A DNA stretch of 64,000 bases from Branchiostoma floridae (GCF_000003815.2 NC_049994.1:17236156-17300155); one strand, 5' to 3'. Positions 49,101 to 54,286 are shown, counted from the first letter of the stretch. The notes: generated by a model not told the origin, from the letters alone. A program made the numbers and translations.

Positions 49101-51484
49101 GGGGATCGAACTTTCGACCTACCAACTGCAAGTTGAACACTCTACCCACTTGCCCATTGCACTGGTATGTCACCTTTGGTTTGGTTTGGTTATACAGATC
49201 TCCATTAGTGACTGATCCTTCAGGATATGGTCAGTATTAGGACGTATATGGCCTCCTTTATGTTCTGGATGGAAGTACAGAAGTTTGTTAGAGCTGTAGA
49301 AGTTCCTACGTTGGACAGTTAATTAACTGTTATTGTTTTATCATTCGCAGGTTGGCACGAGGAGGTACATGGCGCCCGAGGTCCTGGAGGGAGCGATCAA
49401 TTTCAACAGGGACGCTTTTCTCAGGATCGACATGTACGCCTTCGGGCTGGTGCTCTGGGAGATCGTGTCCCGGTGCTCCGCAGTCGACGGTACGTTCTCG
49501 TCCTTCGTTATTTTAACAAGGAAGGGGATGACAAAACGAGAGCTCATTTTTGCTCTACTATATGTTCTGCAACAATACAGCCCCAGGTAGTCTAGTCCAT
49601 TAGCAGTGGTGCATGTTCAAATGCTGTGTTCTAAGCAGAGAAAGCAGCAAAAAAAAAACTTTTTTTTTTAAGTCTCTCTTGTGTGTCTTGGCCATCTTAG
49701 TGCAGCAAATCCATGTGGTATGCGATACAGGTGTAAGCATCTTTTAACGCTTTTTACAAAACAACCAAAAACATTGGAACACAGCATAGGGTCTCAAATC
49801 ACAGTGGGTTACAGCAAAGGGCCCTATGATGAAAAGGCCTGGTGAGAACACGGAGTTAAGATCCTCTTCTGTTTCCATTGTCTTCAGGCCCTGTGGACGA
49901 GTACCATTTGCTATCTCGTTACAAAATCATATTACCTGGAAGTCTAAACTTCATCCATGTCCCCCTTCCCTTGTCTCCAGGCCCTGTGGATGAGTACCAG
50001 CTGCCCTTTGAAGAGGAGATTGGCCAGCACCCCACCCTGGAGGACATGCAGGAGGTGGTGGTGCACAAGAAGATGCGCCCCCAGTTCAGGGAGACCTGGC
50101 TTAAGCATCAGGTTCGTTATTGTTACCTTCCCCATGTTAGTGTGTGTGTAAGTGTGCATTAGAGAGTGTGTGTGAGTGTGTGTGTGCACGTGTGTGTGTC
50201 TGTCTTTGAACAGCATAACTCGAGAAGCCTTGGACAGATCCTAATCAGGTTTCTTGTTATCATTACCTTCACTAAGAAGATTATGTTTAAATTATGTGTA
50301 TGTGTGTAACGCTGTGTGTGTCTATGAACGGTATAACTCGAGAAGCTTTGGATGGATCTAAATGTGGTTTGTTGTTTTTACCTTCGCCAAGAAGGTTATA
50401 CGTCGATGTAGGTTAGACATCCAGGTAATAAGATACGCCAAAAATAGTTACTCAAGCAACTGGATATGGTTTTGAAACGGTCAGACGTTTCGGAAAGAAT
50501 CCACTTTCCTTCGTCAGTGACACTGAAGTGATCTGCAAGAAACAGGTCTTTTATACTCTAACTATGAATAAAGACAATTTCAGATGTCCAATAGGAAAGG
50601 TTGTAAGACAATTCAGACTGAAGACAATTTGGATTCCAAAGAAAACAAAGCTAAGCCAAAGTCAAGCTGAAGACAATTTGGATTTCAAAGGATATCAAGG
50701 CTAAGACACAGTTAATGCAAATGAGTCAATTAGCTCCTGTTGTTTTAGTTACAGGAGCTAAAAGTTTTGTTGGCGGGCGGGGGGGGGGGGGTGGAGTGCT
50801 ATGTCCCAAGTGCCGGAAAGTTCCATACGTAGCCCCCCTTTTCTGTTGAGGGTGGGATTGTATATTCTCTCATATATGGCCTCTCTGAATCCAAATTGTC
50901 TTCAGTCTGAATTGTCTTACAACCTTTCCTATTGGACATCTGAAATTGTCTTTATTCATAGTTAGAGTATAAAAGACCTGTTTCTTGCAGATCACTTCAG
51001 TGTCACTGACGAAGGAAAGTGGATTCTTTCCGAAACGTCTGACCGTTTCAAAACCATATCCAGTTGCTTGAGTAACTATTTTTGGCGCAAGAAGGTTATG
51101 TTTTCGGTTTATGTGTGAATGTTTCTGTGTGTATGTGTCTATCTGTAAACAGCAAGAAGCATTGGATGTATCCTGATGATATTTGATACAAGTATGTAAC
51201 AATTTGTTTCTTTCAGGGGTTGGAGATCTTGTGTGAGACCATCCAAGGGTACAACTGTGTAACCATGACGATTGTTTATATTGTTTGTTTGTTTATTCCA
51301 GGGGTTGGAGATCCTGTGTGAGACGATCGAGGAGTGCTGGGATCACGATGCGGAGGCGCGGTTGTCTGCCGGGTGTGTTGAGGAGAGGTTAGGTCAGCTG
51401 AGCAGAACTGTCAACATTACTACCTCAAACACTGTCGACATCACCACCAACCAGCAGACCCCTCCCAAGGAGTCCAGTCTATGA
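17188..51484 (+). CDS. Activin receptor type-2 (ACVR2A/B orthologue), spliced gene, 11 coding exons
   Basis: Receptor serine/threonine kinase for activin/BMP/GDF ligands. As a family member it would bind ligand at the plasma membrane and phosphorylate the GS domain of a type I receptor. Joining the exons listed separately gives 520 residues, close to vertebrate ACVR2 proteins (about 512). Order: signal peptide (about 1-24), cysteine-rich three-finger ectodomain (29-118, with GCWLDD and [11 protein letters not shown]), transmembrane helix (about 153-174), and kinase domain. The kinase has [17 protein letters not shown] as glycine loop, VAVK lysine 230, HRD at 331-333, KSKN, DFG at 351-353 and [13 protein letters not shown]. 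The C-terminus is PPKESSL, a PDZ-binding-type tail conserved in ACVR2. N-glycosylation sequons are at N44 and N72. All splice phases are compatible and no break is seen. Unusually, about half of its splice sites have tandem extra copies in the introns. An ancestral single ACVR2 (before the A/B split) is inferred from the lineage. Confidence 0.97.
19724..19926. mobile_element. MITE-like element, GTAAATGCA family (copy 1)
   Basis: Begins AATGTAAATGCAGAAACTT with a TTTTCGCGGTGGCTG-like body and ends in CCGCAAACTTAAATACATGTA. The family's hallmark is TACTGTAAATGCA at the ends and repeated (T)TTCGCGGTAG inside. Other copies are at 23325, 28948, 32981 and 40826. Confidence 0.7.
19978..20337. mobile_element. 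Harbinger-like MITE (GGCCACACC ends), copy 1
   Basis: The terminal inverted repeats are about 36 bp, beginning GGCCACACCAATTTAATTTC. The element is flanked by a 3-bp TGA direct repeat. At 360 bp with no coding capacity, it is a non-autonomous DNA transposon. A 3-bp TNA target duplication suggests the PIF/Harbinger superfamily (inference). Confidence 0.85.
20984..21358. mobile_element. Harbinger-like MITE (GGCCACACC ends), copy 2
   Basis: Same termini as 19978-20337 in opposite orientation, flanked by TAA on both sides. Copies 1 and 2 lie 650 bp apart in inverted orientation and could pair in a transcript. Confidence 0.85.
23325..23530. mobile_element. MITE-like element, GTAAATGCA family (copy 2)
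   Basis: TACTGTAAATGCATTTAAGT at the left matches, in inverted form, AGTTTCTGCATTTACAGTA at the right. The interior has TTTCGCGGTAGTGGG and TTTTCGCGGTGGTTTTAAG blocks. TA flanks could be target duplications. Confidence 0.75.
24130..24905. repeat. Degenerate minisatellite, about 57-60-bp unit, about 13 copies
   Basis: The recurrent core is TGGTGTAGTCTCCTAGCAGG followed by CTTCCCTGCAGCC and CCAGCATTGTCTGTA. Unit length varies and several copies have internal deletions, so the array is old or recombining. Reading frames across it are by-products of the repeat. Confidence 0.9.
25336..25835. mobile_element. Harbinger-like MITE, second family (GGCCACAGCAAG ends)
   Basis: 500 bp with inverted ends GGCCACAGCAAGTAAATTTT...ATGGATGACATC, flanked by TTA on both sides. 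It shares only the first seven bases with the GGCCACACC family, so the two probably used related transposases. Confidence 0.85.
26841..27199. mobile_element. Harbinger-like MITE (GGCCACACC ends), copy 3
   Basis: Ends GGCCACATCAATTTAATTTC and its inverted partner, flanked by TTA direct repeats. Same internal sequence as copies at 19978 and 33680. Confidence 0.85.
27790..27945. repeat. Dispersed repeat, CCAGTACATGGACCAGT family
   Basis: Blocks reading GTAGACACCAGAAATACCTG, CACAGCTCCAATTTTACCTG and CCAGTACATGGACCAGT occur here twice in tandem. The same blocks recur at 31585-31705 and about three times at 32040-32365. An unclassified interspersed repeat. Confidence 0.7.
28268..28507. repeat. Minisatellite, 53-bp unit, about 4.5 near-identical copies
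   Basis: Copies start at 28268, 28321, 28374, 28427 and 28480 with CACAAACTCTGCTGTCCGGG. Copies are almost identical, differing at one T/C position in the first, which implies recent expansion. All three - strand frames are open through it, a consequence of repeat composition rather than coding. Confidence 0.95.
28948..29145. mobile_element. MITE-like element, GTAAATGCA family (copy 3)
   Basis: Left end TACTGTAATGCAGAAAGTTT, right end AAAGTTTCTGCATTTACAGTA, with inner TATTCGCGGTGGTTTTAAGT and its complement. Sequence just upstream (28925) carries a second TACTGTAAATG end and may be a nested or tandem copy. Confidence 0.65.
29240..30215. repeat. Tandem repeat, about 120-150-bp unit, seven copies
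   Basis: The core TACTGAACTAGGGAGTAGAA then AACCACGCTAGCGTCCT, TTAATAAGCAAGCTAT and AACTCGATAACACAGCC occurs with starts near 29271, 29391, 29534, 29671, 29820, 29949 and 30092. Units differ in length by small indels. Confidence 0.9.
30610..30735. mobile_element. MITE-like element, CTCCAAGCAG family (compact copy)
   Basis: CTCCAAGCAGAAGATGGTAT at the left is inverted in CATCGTAGGATCTGCTTGGAG at the right. About 126 bp, non-coding. Body similar to the cluster at 14042-14510. Confidence 0.7.
31585..32365. repeat. Dispersed repeat, CCAGTACATGGACCAGT family (further copies)
   Basis: One copy at 31585-31705 and a tandem group at 32040-32365, matching the blocks at 27790-27945. Non-repeat intron sequence lies between them. 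Confidence 0.65.
32617..32980. mobile_element. hAT-like non-autonomous element with 8-bp target duplication
   Basis: 364 bp with inverted ends CAGGGCTCTAGCCAGC and GCTGGCTAGAGCCCTG. It is flanked on both sides by the perfect 8-bp direct repeat CTGTAAAT. The CAGGG ends and 8-bp duplication fit the hAT superfamily. The interior has TTTTTTCCGTCAGCC-like and TTTTTCCGTCAGAT sub-repeats. The right-hand CTGTAAAT is the left end of the adjacent GTAAATGCA element, so this element inserted into that one. Confidence 0.85.
32981..33193. mobile_element. MITE-like element, GTAAATGCA family (copy 4)
   Basis: Starts CTGTAAATGCATTTAAGTTT and ends CTACATATACAGTA, with TTCGCGGTGGTTTTAAGTTC inside. The hAT-like element is inserted at its left edge. 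Confidence 0.7.
33680..34026. mobile_element. Harbinger-like MITE (GGCCACACC ends), copy 4
   Basis: Inverted ends GGCCACACCAATTTAATCTC and partner, flanked by TTA on both sides. Orientation opposite to copy 3. Confidence 0.85.
34828..35021 (+). CDS. acvr2 exon 2: N-terminal half of ligand-binding ectodomain
   Basis: Acceptor TTTCCCCAG/GGC, donor AAGAAG/GTACGA; enters in phase 1 and leaves in phase 0. Encodes residues 18-82, including the ACVR2-like [17 protein letters not shown] segment (vertebrate: HCFATWKN). Six cysteines are present, one inside the signal peptide. C37 and C43 lie in a loop where vertebrate ACVR2A has none. Sequons N44-S-T and N72-E-S. Confidence 0.95.
35022..35860 (+). 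repeat. Donor-side repeat array of exon 2, 117-bp unit, seven extra copies
   Basis: Each unit repeats about 66 bp of the 3' end of exon 2 (GCCACTGTTACGCACTCTGG ... CTCGTCAAGAAG), its GT donor and about 50 bp of intron. Extra donors lie at 35139, 35256, 35374, 35491, 35608, 35725 and 35843, that is 117 or 118 bp apart. Most read GTGAG, one GTACG and the last GTAAG; the true site reads GTACG. Each unit has a TAG in the exon frame eight codons past the donor, so read-through would truncate the receptor. Confidence 0.95.
35970..36160 (+). repeat. Decayed copies of the exon 2 donor repeat
   Basis: Three degenerate units can be seen: AGTCCAATGTTATAACCGTC near 35988, ACTCCAATGTTGTAACTGTC near 36053 and GTTATAACCCTCATCAAGGTGAG near 36132. 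They continue the array at 35022-35860 with increasing divergence away from the exon. Confidence 0.75.
36283..36930 (+). repeat. Acceptor-side repeat array of exon 3, 59-bp unit, ten extra copies
   Basis: Each unit has GTGTTGTTACAG followed by the first 36 bp of exon 3 (GGTTGCTGGTTGGATGACAA...GACAAG) and a TTTTATAACTT linker. Extra acceptors precede 36283, 36342, 36401, 36460, 36519, 36578, 36637, 36751, 36810 and 36869. Most copies are identical, indicating recent expansion or gene conversion. A disturbed unit lies at 36675-36745. Translated frames repeat [12 protein letters not shown], which is exon 3 sequence. Confidence 0.97.
36931..37121 (+). other. Non-repeat segment interrupting the exon 3 acceptor array
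   Basis: About 190 bp of sequence unrelated to the 59-bp unit splits the array into a group of ten and a group of two plus the true exon. No coding or transposon signature is seen. Confidence 0.6.
37122..37239 (+). repeat. Acceptor-side repeat of exon 3, two further copies abutting the true exon
   Basis: Units start at 37122 and 37181, exactly 118 and 59 bp before the true exon 3 start at 37240. They are the same unit as the array at 36283-36930. Splicing to either would insert 59 or 118 nt and shift the frame. Confidence 0.97.
37240..37399 (+). CDS. acvr2 exon 3: C-terminal half of ectodomain
   Basis: Enters in phase 0 and leaves in phase 1 at GCAG/GTATGT. Encodes residues 83-136 with [18 protein letters not shown] and [15 protein letters not shown], the hallmark cysteine block of type II activin receptors. 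It is identified as the true copy because only this unit continues past GACAAG into TCGGAGTGC and the rest of the domain. Confidence 0.96.
38380..39190. repeat. Compound repeat: about 110-bp unit plus long polypurine tracts
   Basis: A unit containing GAATGTGGGGTGTTGTTGAC, GGCACGTAAGGCCACGTAAA and GGCTACTGCAGTGGGATTGT occurs near 38390, 38560 and 38850. The copies are separated by GAAAGAAAGGAAGG-type purine runs (38655-38830, 38950-39190). All bases on one strand are purines over long stretches, so triplex or polymerase-slippage structures are possible. Confidence 0.85.
39438..39580 (+). CDS. acvr2 exon 4: juxtamembrane stalk and transmembrane segment
   Basis: Acceptor ATTTTTCCAG/AAA, donor ATACAG/GTAAGC; phase 1 to phase 0. 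Residues 136-183. Hydrophobic stretch [20 protein letters not shown] is followed by the basic stop-transfer MYKRHK. Position and exon phases match vertebrate ACVR2. Confidence 0.95.
39776..40393. mobile_element. Inverted-repeat element interrupted by a Harbinger-like MITE
   Basis: GGTGCACTCTCACTGCACTT followed by GCGTCAAGCTTGC on the left is inverted in GCAAGCTTGACGCAAGTGCA followed by GTGAGATTGCACC on the right. Outside it, CTGTCTCAAGGGATTTTCCT is directly repeated (39718 and 40398), so the insertion or a local duplication copied the flank. A Harbinger-like MITE sits inside at 39892-40259. Confidence 0.75.
39892..40259. mobile_element. Harbinger-like MITE (GGCCACACC ends), copy 5, nested
   Basis: Inverted GGCCACACCAATTTAATTTC ends flanked by TAA direct repeats, within the element at 39776-40393, so it is the younger insertion. 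Confidence 0.85.
40826..41080. mobile_element. MITE-like element, GTAAATGCA family (copy 5)
   Basis: TACTGTAAATGCATTTAAGT at the left, AGTTACTGCATTTACAGTA at the right. The inner TTTCGCGGTAGCAGGAAAAT block is tandemly duplicated, making this copy longer than its relatives. Confidence 0.75.
41239..41626. mobile_element. hAT-like inverted-repeat element (CAGGGTTCTCCCCAGA ends)
   Basis: Left CAGGGTTCTCCCCAGAATAT, with AGTATAGTGGAGGGGC following; right AGTATAGTGGAGGG ... TCTGGGGAGAACCCTG. No clear target duplication can be read. The CAGGG end is hAT-like, but the superfamily is uncertain. Confidence 0.7.
41864..41896 (+). other. Candidate 33-nt microexon or decayed copy of exon 4 donor end
   Basis: Between CTTGTTCTCACAG and GTAGGG lie 33 nt encoding [11 protein letters not shown]. 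This resembles the end of exon 4 ([11 protein letters not shown]) at both protein and DNA level. Exon 4 ends and exon 5 begins in phase 0, so inclusion would add 11 residues just after the transmembrane stop-transfer without changing frame. It may be an alternative exon or an old duplicate of the exon 4 donor boundary. Not part of the main model. Confidence 0.45.
42013..42577. mobile_element. Diverged relative of the Harbinger-like MITE family
   Basis: Left GGCCACAATCAATTTATTTC and right AACCAATTAAATTGAGGTGG then CC are imperfect inverted repeats related to the GGCCACACC family. No target duplication can be recognised. Interior differs from the young copies. Confidence 0.5.
43050..43180. repeat. 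TG dinucleotide microsatellite
   Basis: TG-rich tract with a pure run of about 30 bp at 43139-43169. It grades into the 134-bp repeats downstream, which contain similar TG runs. Confidence 0.95.
43301..43996 (+). repeat. Acceptor-side repeat array of exon 5, 134-bp unit, five extra copies
   Basis: Each unit ends in CTCTGCCCTCCTCTCCCCAG, the polypyrimidine tract and AG that precede exon 5. Extra AG sites come just before 43321, 43461, 43595, 43729 and 43863; the true one precedes 43997. Spacing is 140 then 134 bp four times. Unlike the exon 3 array, the copies do not include exon sequence: the AG is followed by TTTGTGTACATGCG and a TG tract. Copies are nearly identical. Confidence 0.96.
43997..44152 (+). 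CDS. acvr2 exon 5: start of kinase domain
   Basis: Phase 0 to phase 0, residues 184-235. Encodes [20 protein letters not shown], closely matching the vertebrate juxtamembrane [19 protein letters not shown]. It is followed by [20 protein letters not shown] (nucleotide-binding loop) and VAVKIFPLQ with the ATP-anchoring lysine 230. Donor CTACAG/GTACGT. Confidence 0.97.
44228..44316 (+). repeat. One extra copy of the exon 5 donor end
   Basis: Repeats about 79 bp of the 3' part of exon 5 (GTCTGGAAAGCACAACTGCT ... TTTCCACTACAG) plus GTACGTCGC, with a few substitutions (GGGAGAGGCTGTTCAGAGCC against GGCCGGTTCGGAGCGG). A TG-rich stretch separates it from the true exon by about 75 bp. Confidence 0.9.
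44676..44700 (+). repeat. Poly-A tract
   Basis: Run of about 24 A in intron 5. No retroposed gene can be recognised upstream of it. Confidence 0.9.
44911..45172 (+). repeat. Acceptor-side repeat array of exon 6, three extra copies plus a partial one
   Basis: CCAG/GACAAGGCCTCCTGGCTGAA starts at 44961, 45036 and 45098 before the true exon at 45173, spaced 75, 62 and 75 bp. A shorter CCAG/GACA fragment is at 44913. Linkers share AGAAGCTTTGTCTCATGTAT and TGTTGAACCTTGTT. Each copy carries 25-33 bp of the exon. Confidence 0.93.
45173..45340 (+). CDS. acvr2 exon 6: kinase N-lobe to hinge
   Basis: Phase 0 to phase 0, residues 236-291. Encodes [28 protein letters not shown] and the hinge [18 protein letters not shown] (vertebrate [18 protein letters not shown]). 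Donor CTGAAG/GTCAGT. It is the true copy because only it holds the whole 168 bp between acceptor and donor. Confidence 0.97.
45341..45885 (+). repeat. Donor-side repeat array of exon 6, 38-39-bp unit, about eleven extra copies
   Basis: CTCACCGACTATCTCAAG/GTCAGT recurs with donors at 45379, 45418, 45457, 45520, 45558, 45597, 45635, 45673, 45711, a damaged one at 45749 and 45878. The unit ending at 45520 carries a longer exon piece (CCGCCTTCCACGAGCGCGGA). All copies read TATCTCAAG where the true exon reads TACCTGAAG, so the array has been homogenised separately from the exon. Confidence 0.95.
45886..47913 (+). other. acvr2 intron 6, distal part
   Basis: No gene or well-defined element is recognised. 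Isolated GGCCACACTAGTGTAATTTG at about 46402 resembles a solitary end of the Harbinger-like family. The TTTGCATAT(C/T)TGTG motif recurs at 47695, 47780 and nearby. Confidence 0.5.
47914..48035 (+). CDS. acvr2 exon 7: kinase C-lobe start up to catalytic HR
   Basis: Acceptor TTCCCTGCAG/GGC, donor CATAG/GTACAA; phase 0 to phase 2. Residues 292-332, with [20 protein letters not shown], matching the ACVR2 alpha-E helix, and ending AIAHR, the first two residues of HRD. Confidence 0.96.
48455..48569 (+). CDS. acvr2 exon 8: catalytic loop and DFG
   Basis: Phase 2 to phase 0, residues 332-370. Completes [12 protein letters not shown] (catalytic loop; vertebrate [12 protein letters not shown]) and contains [15 protein letters not shown] with DFG at 351-353. 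Donor GGCCAG/GTGGGT. Confidence 0.97.
48990..49165 (-). mobile_element. tRNA-derived SINE-like repeat in intron 8
   Basis: Read on the - strand from 49165, GGGCAAGTGGGTAGAGTG resembles a polymerase III A-box and AAGTTCGATCCCCGG a B-box, about 35 nt apart. A non-tRNA body follows (TCTCTGCTTAGCACTCAGC). A related body fragment lies at 49600-49660 (TTCTAAGCAGAGAAAGCAGC plus an A run). The tRNA part does not form a complete acceptor stem. Confidence 0.5.
49351..49489 (+). CDS. acvr2 exon 9: activation segment
   Basis: Phase 0 to phase 1, residues 371-417. Encodes [38 protein letters not shown] and RCSAVDG, nearly identical to the vertebrate activation segment and alpha-F helix. Donor GACG/GTACGT. 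Confidence 0.97.
49888..49912 (+). repeat. Single upstream copy of the exon 10 acceptor end
   Basis: TTGTCTTCAG/GCCCTGTGGACGAGTACCA at 49878-49906 repeats CTTGTCTCCAG/GCCCTGTGGATGAGTACCA of the true exon 93 bp downstream. After this the copy loses similarity. Confidence 0.85.
49981..50111 (+). CDS. acvr2 exon 10: kinase C-lobe
   Basis: Phase 1 to phase 0, residues 417-460. [20 protein letters not shown] followed by [19 protein letters not shown], the characteristic ACVR2 sequence. Donor CATCAG/GTTCGT. Confidence 0.97.
50436..51087. mobile_element. Long-arm inverted repeat (202-bp arms) in intron 10
   Basis: Left arm 50436-50637 (CGCCAAAAATAGTTACTCAA ... GACAATTTGGATTC) and right arm 50886-51087 are near-perfect inverted copies around a 248-bp loop. 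The arms carry GTCAGACGTTTCGGAAAG and TCGTCAGTGACACTGAAG. Relatives of the arm occur at 3440-3550 and 26420-26495. The near-identity of the arms implies recent insertion. A transcript through intron 10 would form a 202-bp stem. Confidence 0.85.
51217..51248 (+). repeat. Single upstream copy of the exon 11 acceptor end
   Basis: TTTCAG/GGGTTGGAGATCTTGTGTGA then GACCATC at 51211-51245 repeats the true acceptor and first 30 bp of exon 11, 85 bp upstream of it, with a few substitutions. Confidence 0.88.
51302..51484 (+). CDS. acvr2 exon 11: end of kinase domain and C-terminal tail
   Basis: Enters in phase 0 after TTATTCCAG. Encodes [20 protein letters not shown] then [10 protein letters not shown], matching vertebrate ACVR2, followed by a short variable Thr/Asn-rich stretch and the terminal PPKESSL. 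Stop TGA at 51482-51484. Confidence 0.97.
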   Translation, partial: GLEILCETIEECWDHDAEARLSAGCVEERLGQLSRTVNITTSNTVDITTNQQTPPKESSL

Positions 51485-52817
51485 GGAAACGCTCAGCAAA
51501 ATATAAGATAACGGAAGGAGAGGGATTTAAGGGGGGGGGGATGTACGTACGACAGCAGAGACTTCAGACATGCGTGAGAGGGTGTACATACGAAGCGCGG
51601 TGGGGTCTCTCGGTTTAATTCCTTCAGGTAGCGTGGGCAAGAATTACGACAACGATCACACACTGTTATTTCTCTCTCTCTCTCTTCTCTCTCGCTCACT
51701 ACACTCACACACACATACACCTCAGCCAGGGAATGGCCTCTGACCTCCGACCTTTAACCCAGCCAGGGACGCACCTCTGACCTGGCCAGGAATTCACCCC
51801 TGACCTATGAACCAGGAAATACCTCAGCTCCATGCCTTGCCTCTGATTGGCTGATTCGGAGGCTTGGTGCGATGGTCAGACAGAGTTGAAGGCCCAGGCA
51901 ACACGACCAGGGAAATAATAATGATAATAATGATAATTCAATGTAAATATTTATGTCTCCTCTCGTTAGGAAATAGGGGGGGTTAACGAACGGTTAAGCG
52001 CCGCGTCCTCGCTTGTAAATTGCTGGAAACATCTTCAGTGTACATTCTTCTTTTGTGGGCAACCTTGCTTGTAGATGAGCATAACGTAGACTGTAGATTG
52101 GGTGGAGTTAACGTTGAAGAGTGAACATCTTTCCTTGGCGATAGGAAAGTCACTACACTTACTAACCGGTAACTTCCATGTCATAACCCATCCTTGTATC
52201 TATTATGAGGTTTTGATTTTTTGGTAGTAGGAGAACTGTATGTAAATGGCTACGTGTAAATCTTTGATCGATGGGTTTTCGATTTTCGTTTTTTCAGTGG
52301 TGTGAGTAGGTCTAGGAGGAAGAAGACTTCATTGTATAGCTGTGGGTGACAGTTGTACAGATTTGTGTGTGTGCTTACCATTATATGGTAGAAGTGTAGC
52401 CCGTGCCCAAGAAAAAAAAAGGTCTTTCTTGTGACAAAAGTAGTAGTAAAAAGAACCGTAGACATATACATCAGGGCTTTCCACTCAGAGAATTTGCTAC
52501 AACTGCCATATATTGTACATCAGTGTTCGGACACTAAAAAAAAATATGAACAAATGCTCTTATATATGTAAAGAAAAGACTTCGCTACTACTAATAGTTA
52601 CACTACGACTAAGGGCATGACACCCTTCCTTTTGAAATATGAATTGTTGACGAAAAGTTAAGATTTTTACAGCCATGTTTGATATTGAATAAGAAGTGAG
52701 TTGAACTATGTCTTTCCAATGAACTGCTGTCTTCGGCGCAAATTTTTCAGGTAAAGCGGGAGAACCACTTATATTCGACTGTTTCCGTCGATTCAATGTC
52801 TCCATTAACGATCACTA

Positions 52818-52823
52818 AATAAA
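52818..52823 (+). promoter_or_regulatory. Candidate polyadenylation signal (AATAAA)
   Basis: Canonical AATAAA 1.3 kb after the receptor stop codon. Confidence 0.5.
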
Positions 52824-53461
52824 CTGCTTGTCCCTCCGTTTTGCAATGTAAAAAGAAAAAAATAGGAGGAGAGATGAATGGTGGGGGCTAAGACTTCTGT
52901 ATATGTGAGGGGAGGGAATCCCACTGTAAGTGTGTGCACTGCCGCCAACCTGTCCTACAGGAAAGACAGAGTTTTTATTCATAAAGAGTAGGCTTCTGCA
53001 GAAGGAAGTACAAAAAGACAGCGTGTACCGGGCATTTGTACACGCAGGTTGTCCAGCTGTGATCTACACAGAAATGTAGTGGTCAACCTGAAGGCTATTT
53101 GGGGAGGGGGGAATTATGTTCCAACTGTAAATAACTGAAATACACAGGCGTCTATTTTACCAGTAGCTCAGCACCCCTCACACTGACTCTCTCTCTCCCC
53201 CTAGTTTACGGTAAGCGTCTTTTGTAAAAGCTATGCCAAAAAGTATTCAATGTAATTATAATGTACTGCACGGAAACATCGTTAACTTTAATTTACACCA
53301 GGTTAAGTGATGTAAGATTAGCAGAATATGACGATGATGATGGTAACCATGGTAACCATGTACAAGTAATTAAATTGGTAGCTTTTACTTTTTCCTCTAT
53401 TTTTACGTTTGGACGTAAATATGATACCTCCTAGAGTCCATATGTTAACAGTATTGTGACA

Positions 53462-53467
53462 ATTAAA
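53462..53467 (+). promoter_or_regulatory. Candidate distal polyadenylation signal (ATTAAA)
   Basis: ATTAAA followed by a GT-rich stretch (GGGTTTGTCTCTGTGTTTTC), a good downstream-element context. May be the main 3' end of the receptor transcript. Confidence 0.5.
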
Positions 53468-53667
53468 GTATAGTCTTTCAAGGGTTTGTCTCTGTGTTTT
53501 CGTGTTTGTTTCCTACTCACTCAAGTGAAGATACAAATAGCACTTTGACTTGAGACGTCTTAAAGATTAAAGTTCCATGGCGTAGCAGGTACCAGTATTG
53601 CACTTATACTGTAACTTGCGTAGCTCCAGCATGAAGTAGCAAAGATGCAGCTAATGATAAAACAGCA

Positions 53668-53836
53668 AAAGCCAGTTAATTGCACAATAGATTACCGCAC
53701 ACTTCTGTTAATTGCGCGGAATCCCTAACTGGTGCGGATGTGTGGTCCAGCTGGATAACTTCGTATTGTTGCACTACACGGATAATTGCACGAAATACAC
53801 TGGCAAAAGGGGTGTGCAATAAAACTGCTTCTACTG
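53668..53836. repeat. Dispersed repeat, AGCCAGTTAATTGCACAA family
   Basis: AAAGCCAGTTAATTGCACAA and ACTTCTGTTAATTGCGCGGA here match GAAGCCAGTTAATTGCACAA and ACTTTTGTTAATAATTGCAC near 9207-9260. An unclassified repeat in the spacer between the two convergent genes. Confidence 0.55.
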
Positions 53837-53957
53837 TAATATGGTAGTAATCGGATTGTGTAATAGCGCCTCCTATCGACCTTCTACCGTCGTGCAGACA
53901 TACTTCAGACTGGTACGACCGCAGTGGTTTAAAAGAACATAACCTATCACGATTAAG

Positions 53958-54286
53958 AAGTATGTGGGGAAGGACAACCTCAAGCCAACCGTTCACACAT
54001 ACGCCAGTGATTGGTGAAGCCACCTAGGGCACCTTGTATCTGGCGCTGACCGGGTACTGGTACTGGCACTATGCAATTGGCATATAAAAGCGAGGACATG
54101 CTGTACGTACGTACTATGCTCATTCGAGCCCATAACACTGAGGAAGCCACACTGCGAAACATGTTTGTTGTCTGTCGGTTCGAATCAAGTTCCTAAACGG
54201 AGCTAACATACGGCTCCAGCGTCTTTTCTGAAGATGTGGCGTAAGTGTGAACGGTTGGCTTGAGGTTGTCCTTCCCCACATACTTA
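53958..54286. mobile_element. Hairpin-type inverted-repeat element in the intergenic spacer
   Basis: AAGTATGTGGGGAAGGACAA then CCTCAAGCCAACCGTTCACA is inverted at 54238-54286. The interior has ACTGAGGAAGCCACACTGCG then AAACATG. Outside the ends, ATCACGATTA...AAGAAG occurs on both sides, which may be target duplication. Confidence 0.7.

Larger units (their letters stand above)
51485..53490 (+). other. acvr2 3' UTR (inferred extent)
   Basis: No further reading frame or splice signal belongs to the gene. Contains a CT/CA-rich simple stretch at 51668-51720 and an AC(C)TCTGACCT-like tandem motif at 51738-51810. The extent is inferred from candidate polyadenylation signals. Confidence 0.6.

Noticed and set aside
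49090-49165. A tRNA gene on the - strand
   Set aside because: A- and B-box-like segments are present, but no complete acceptor stem or convincing anticodon arm is seen, and a SINE-like body follows.
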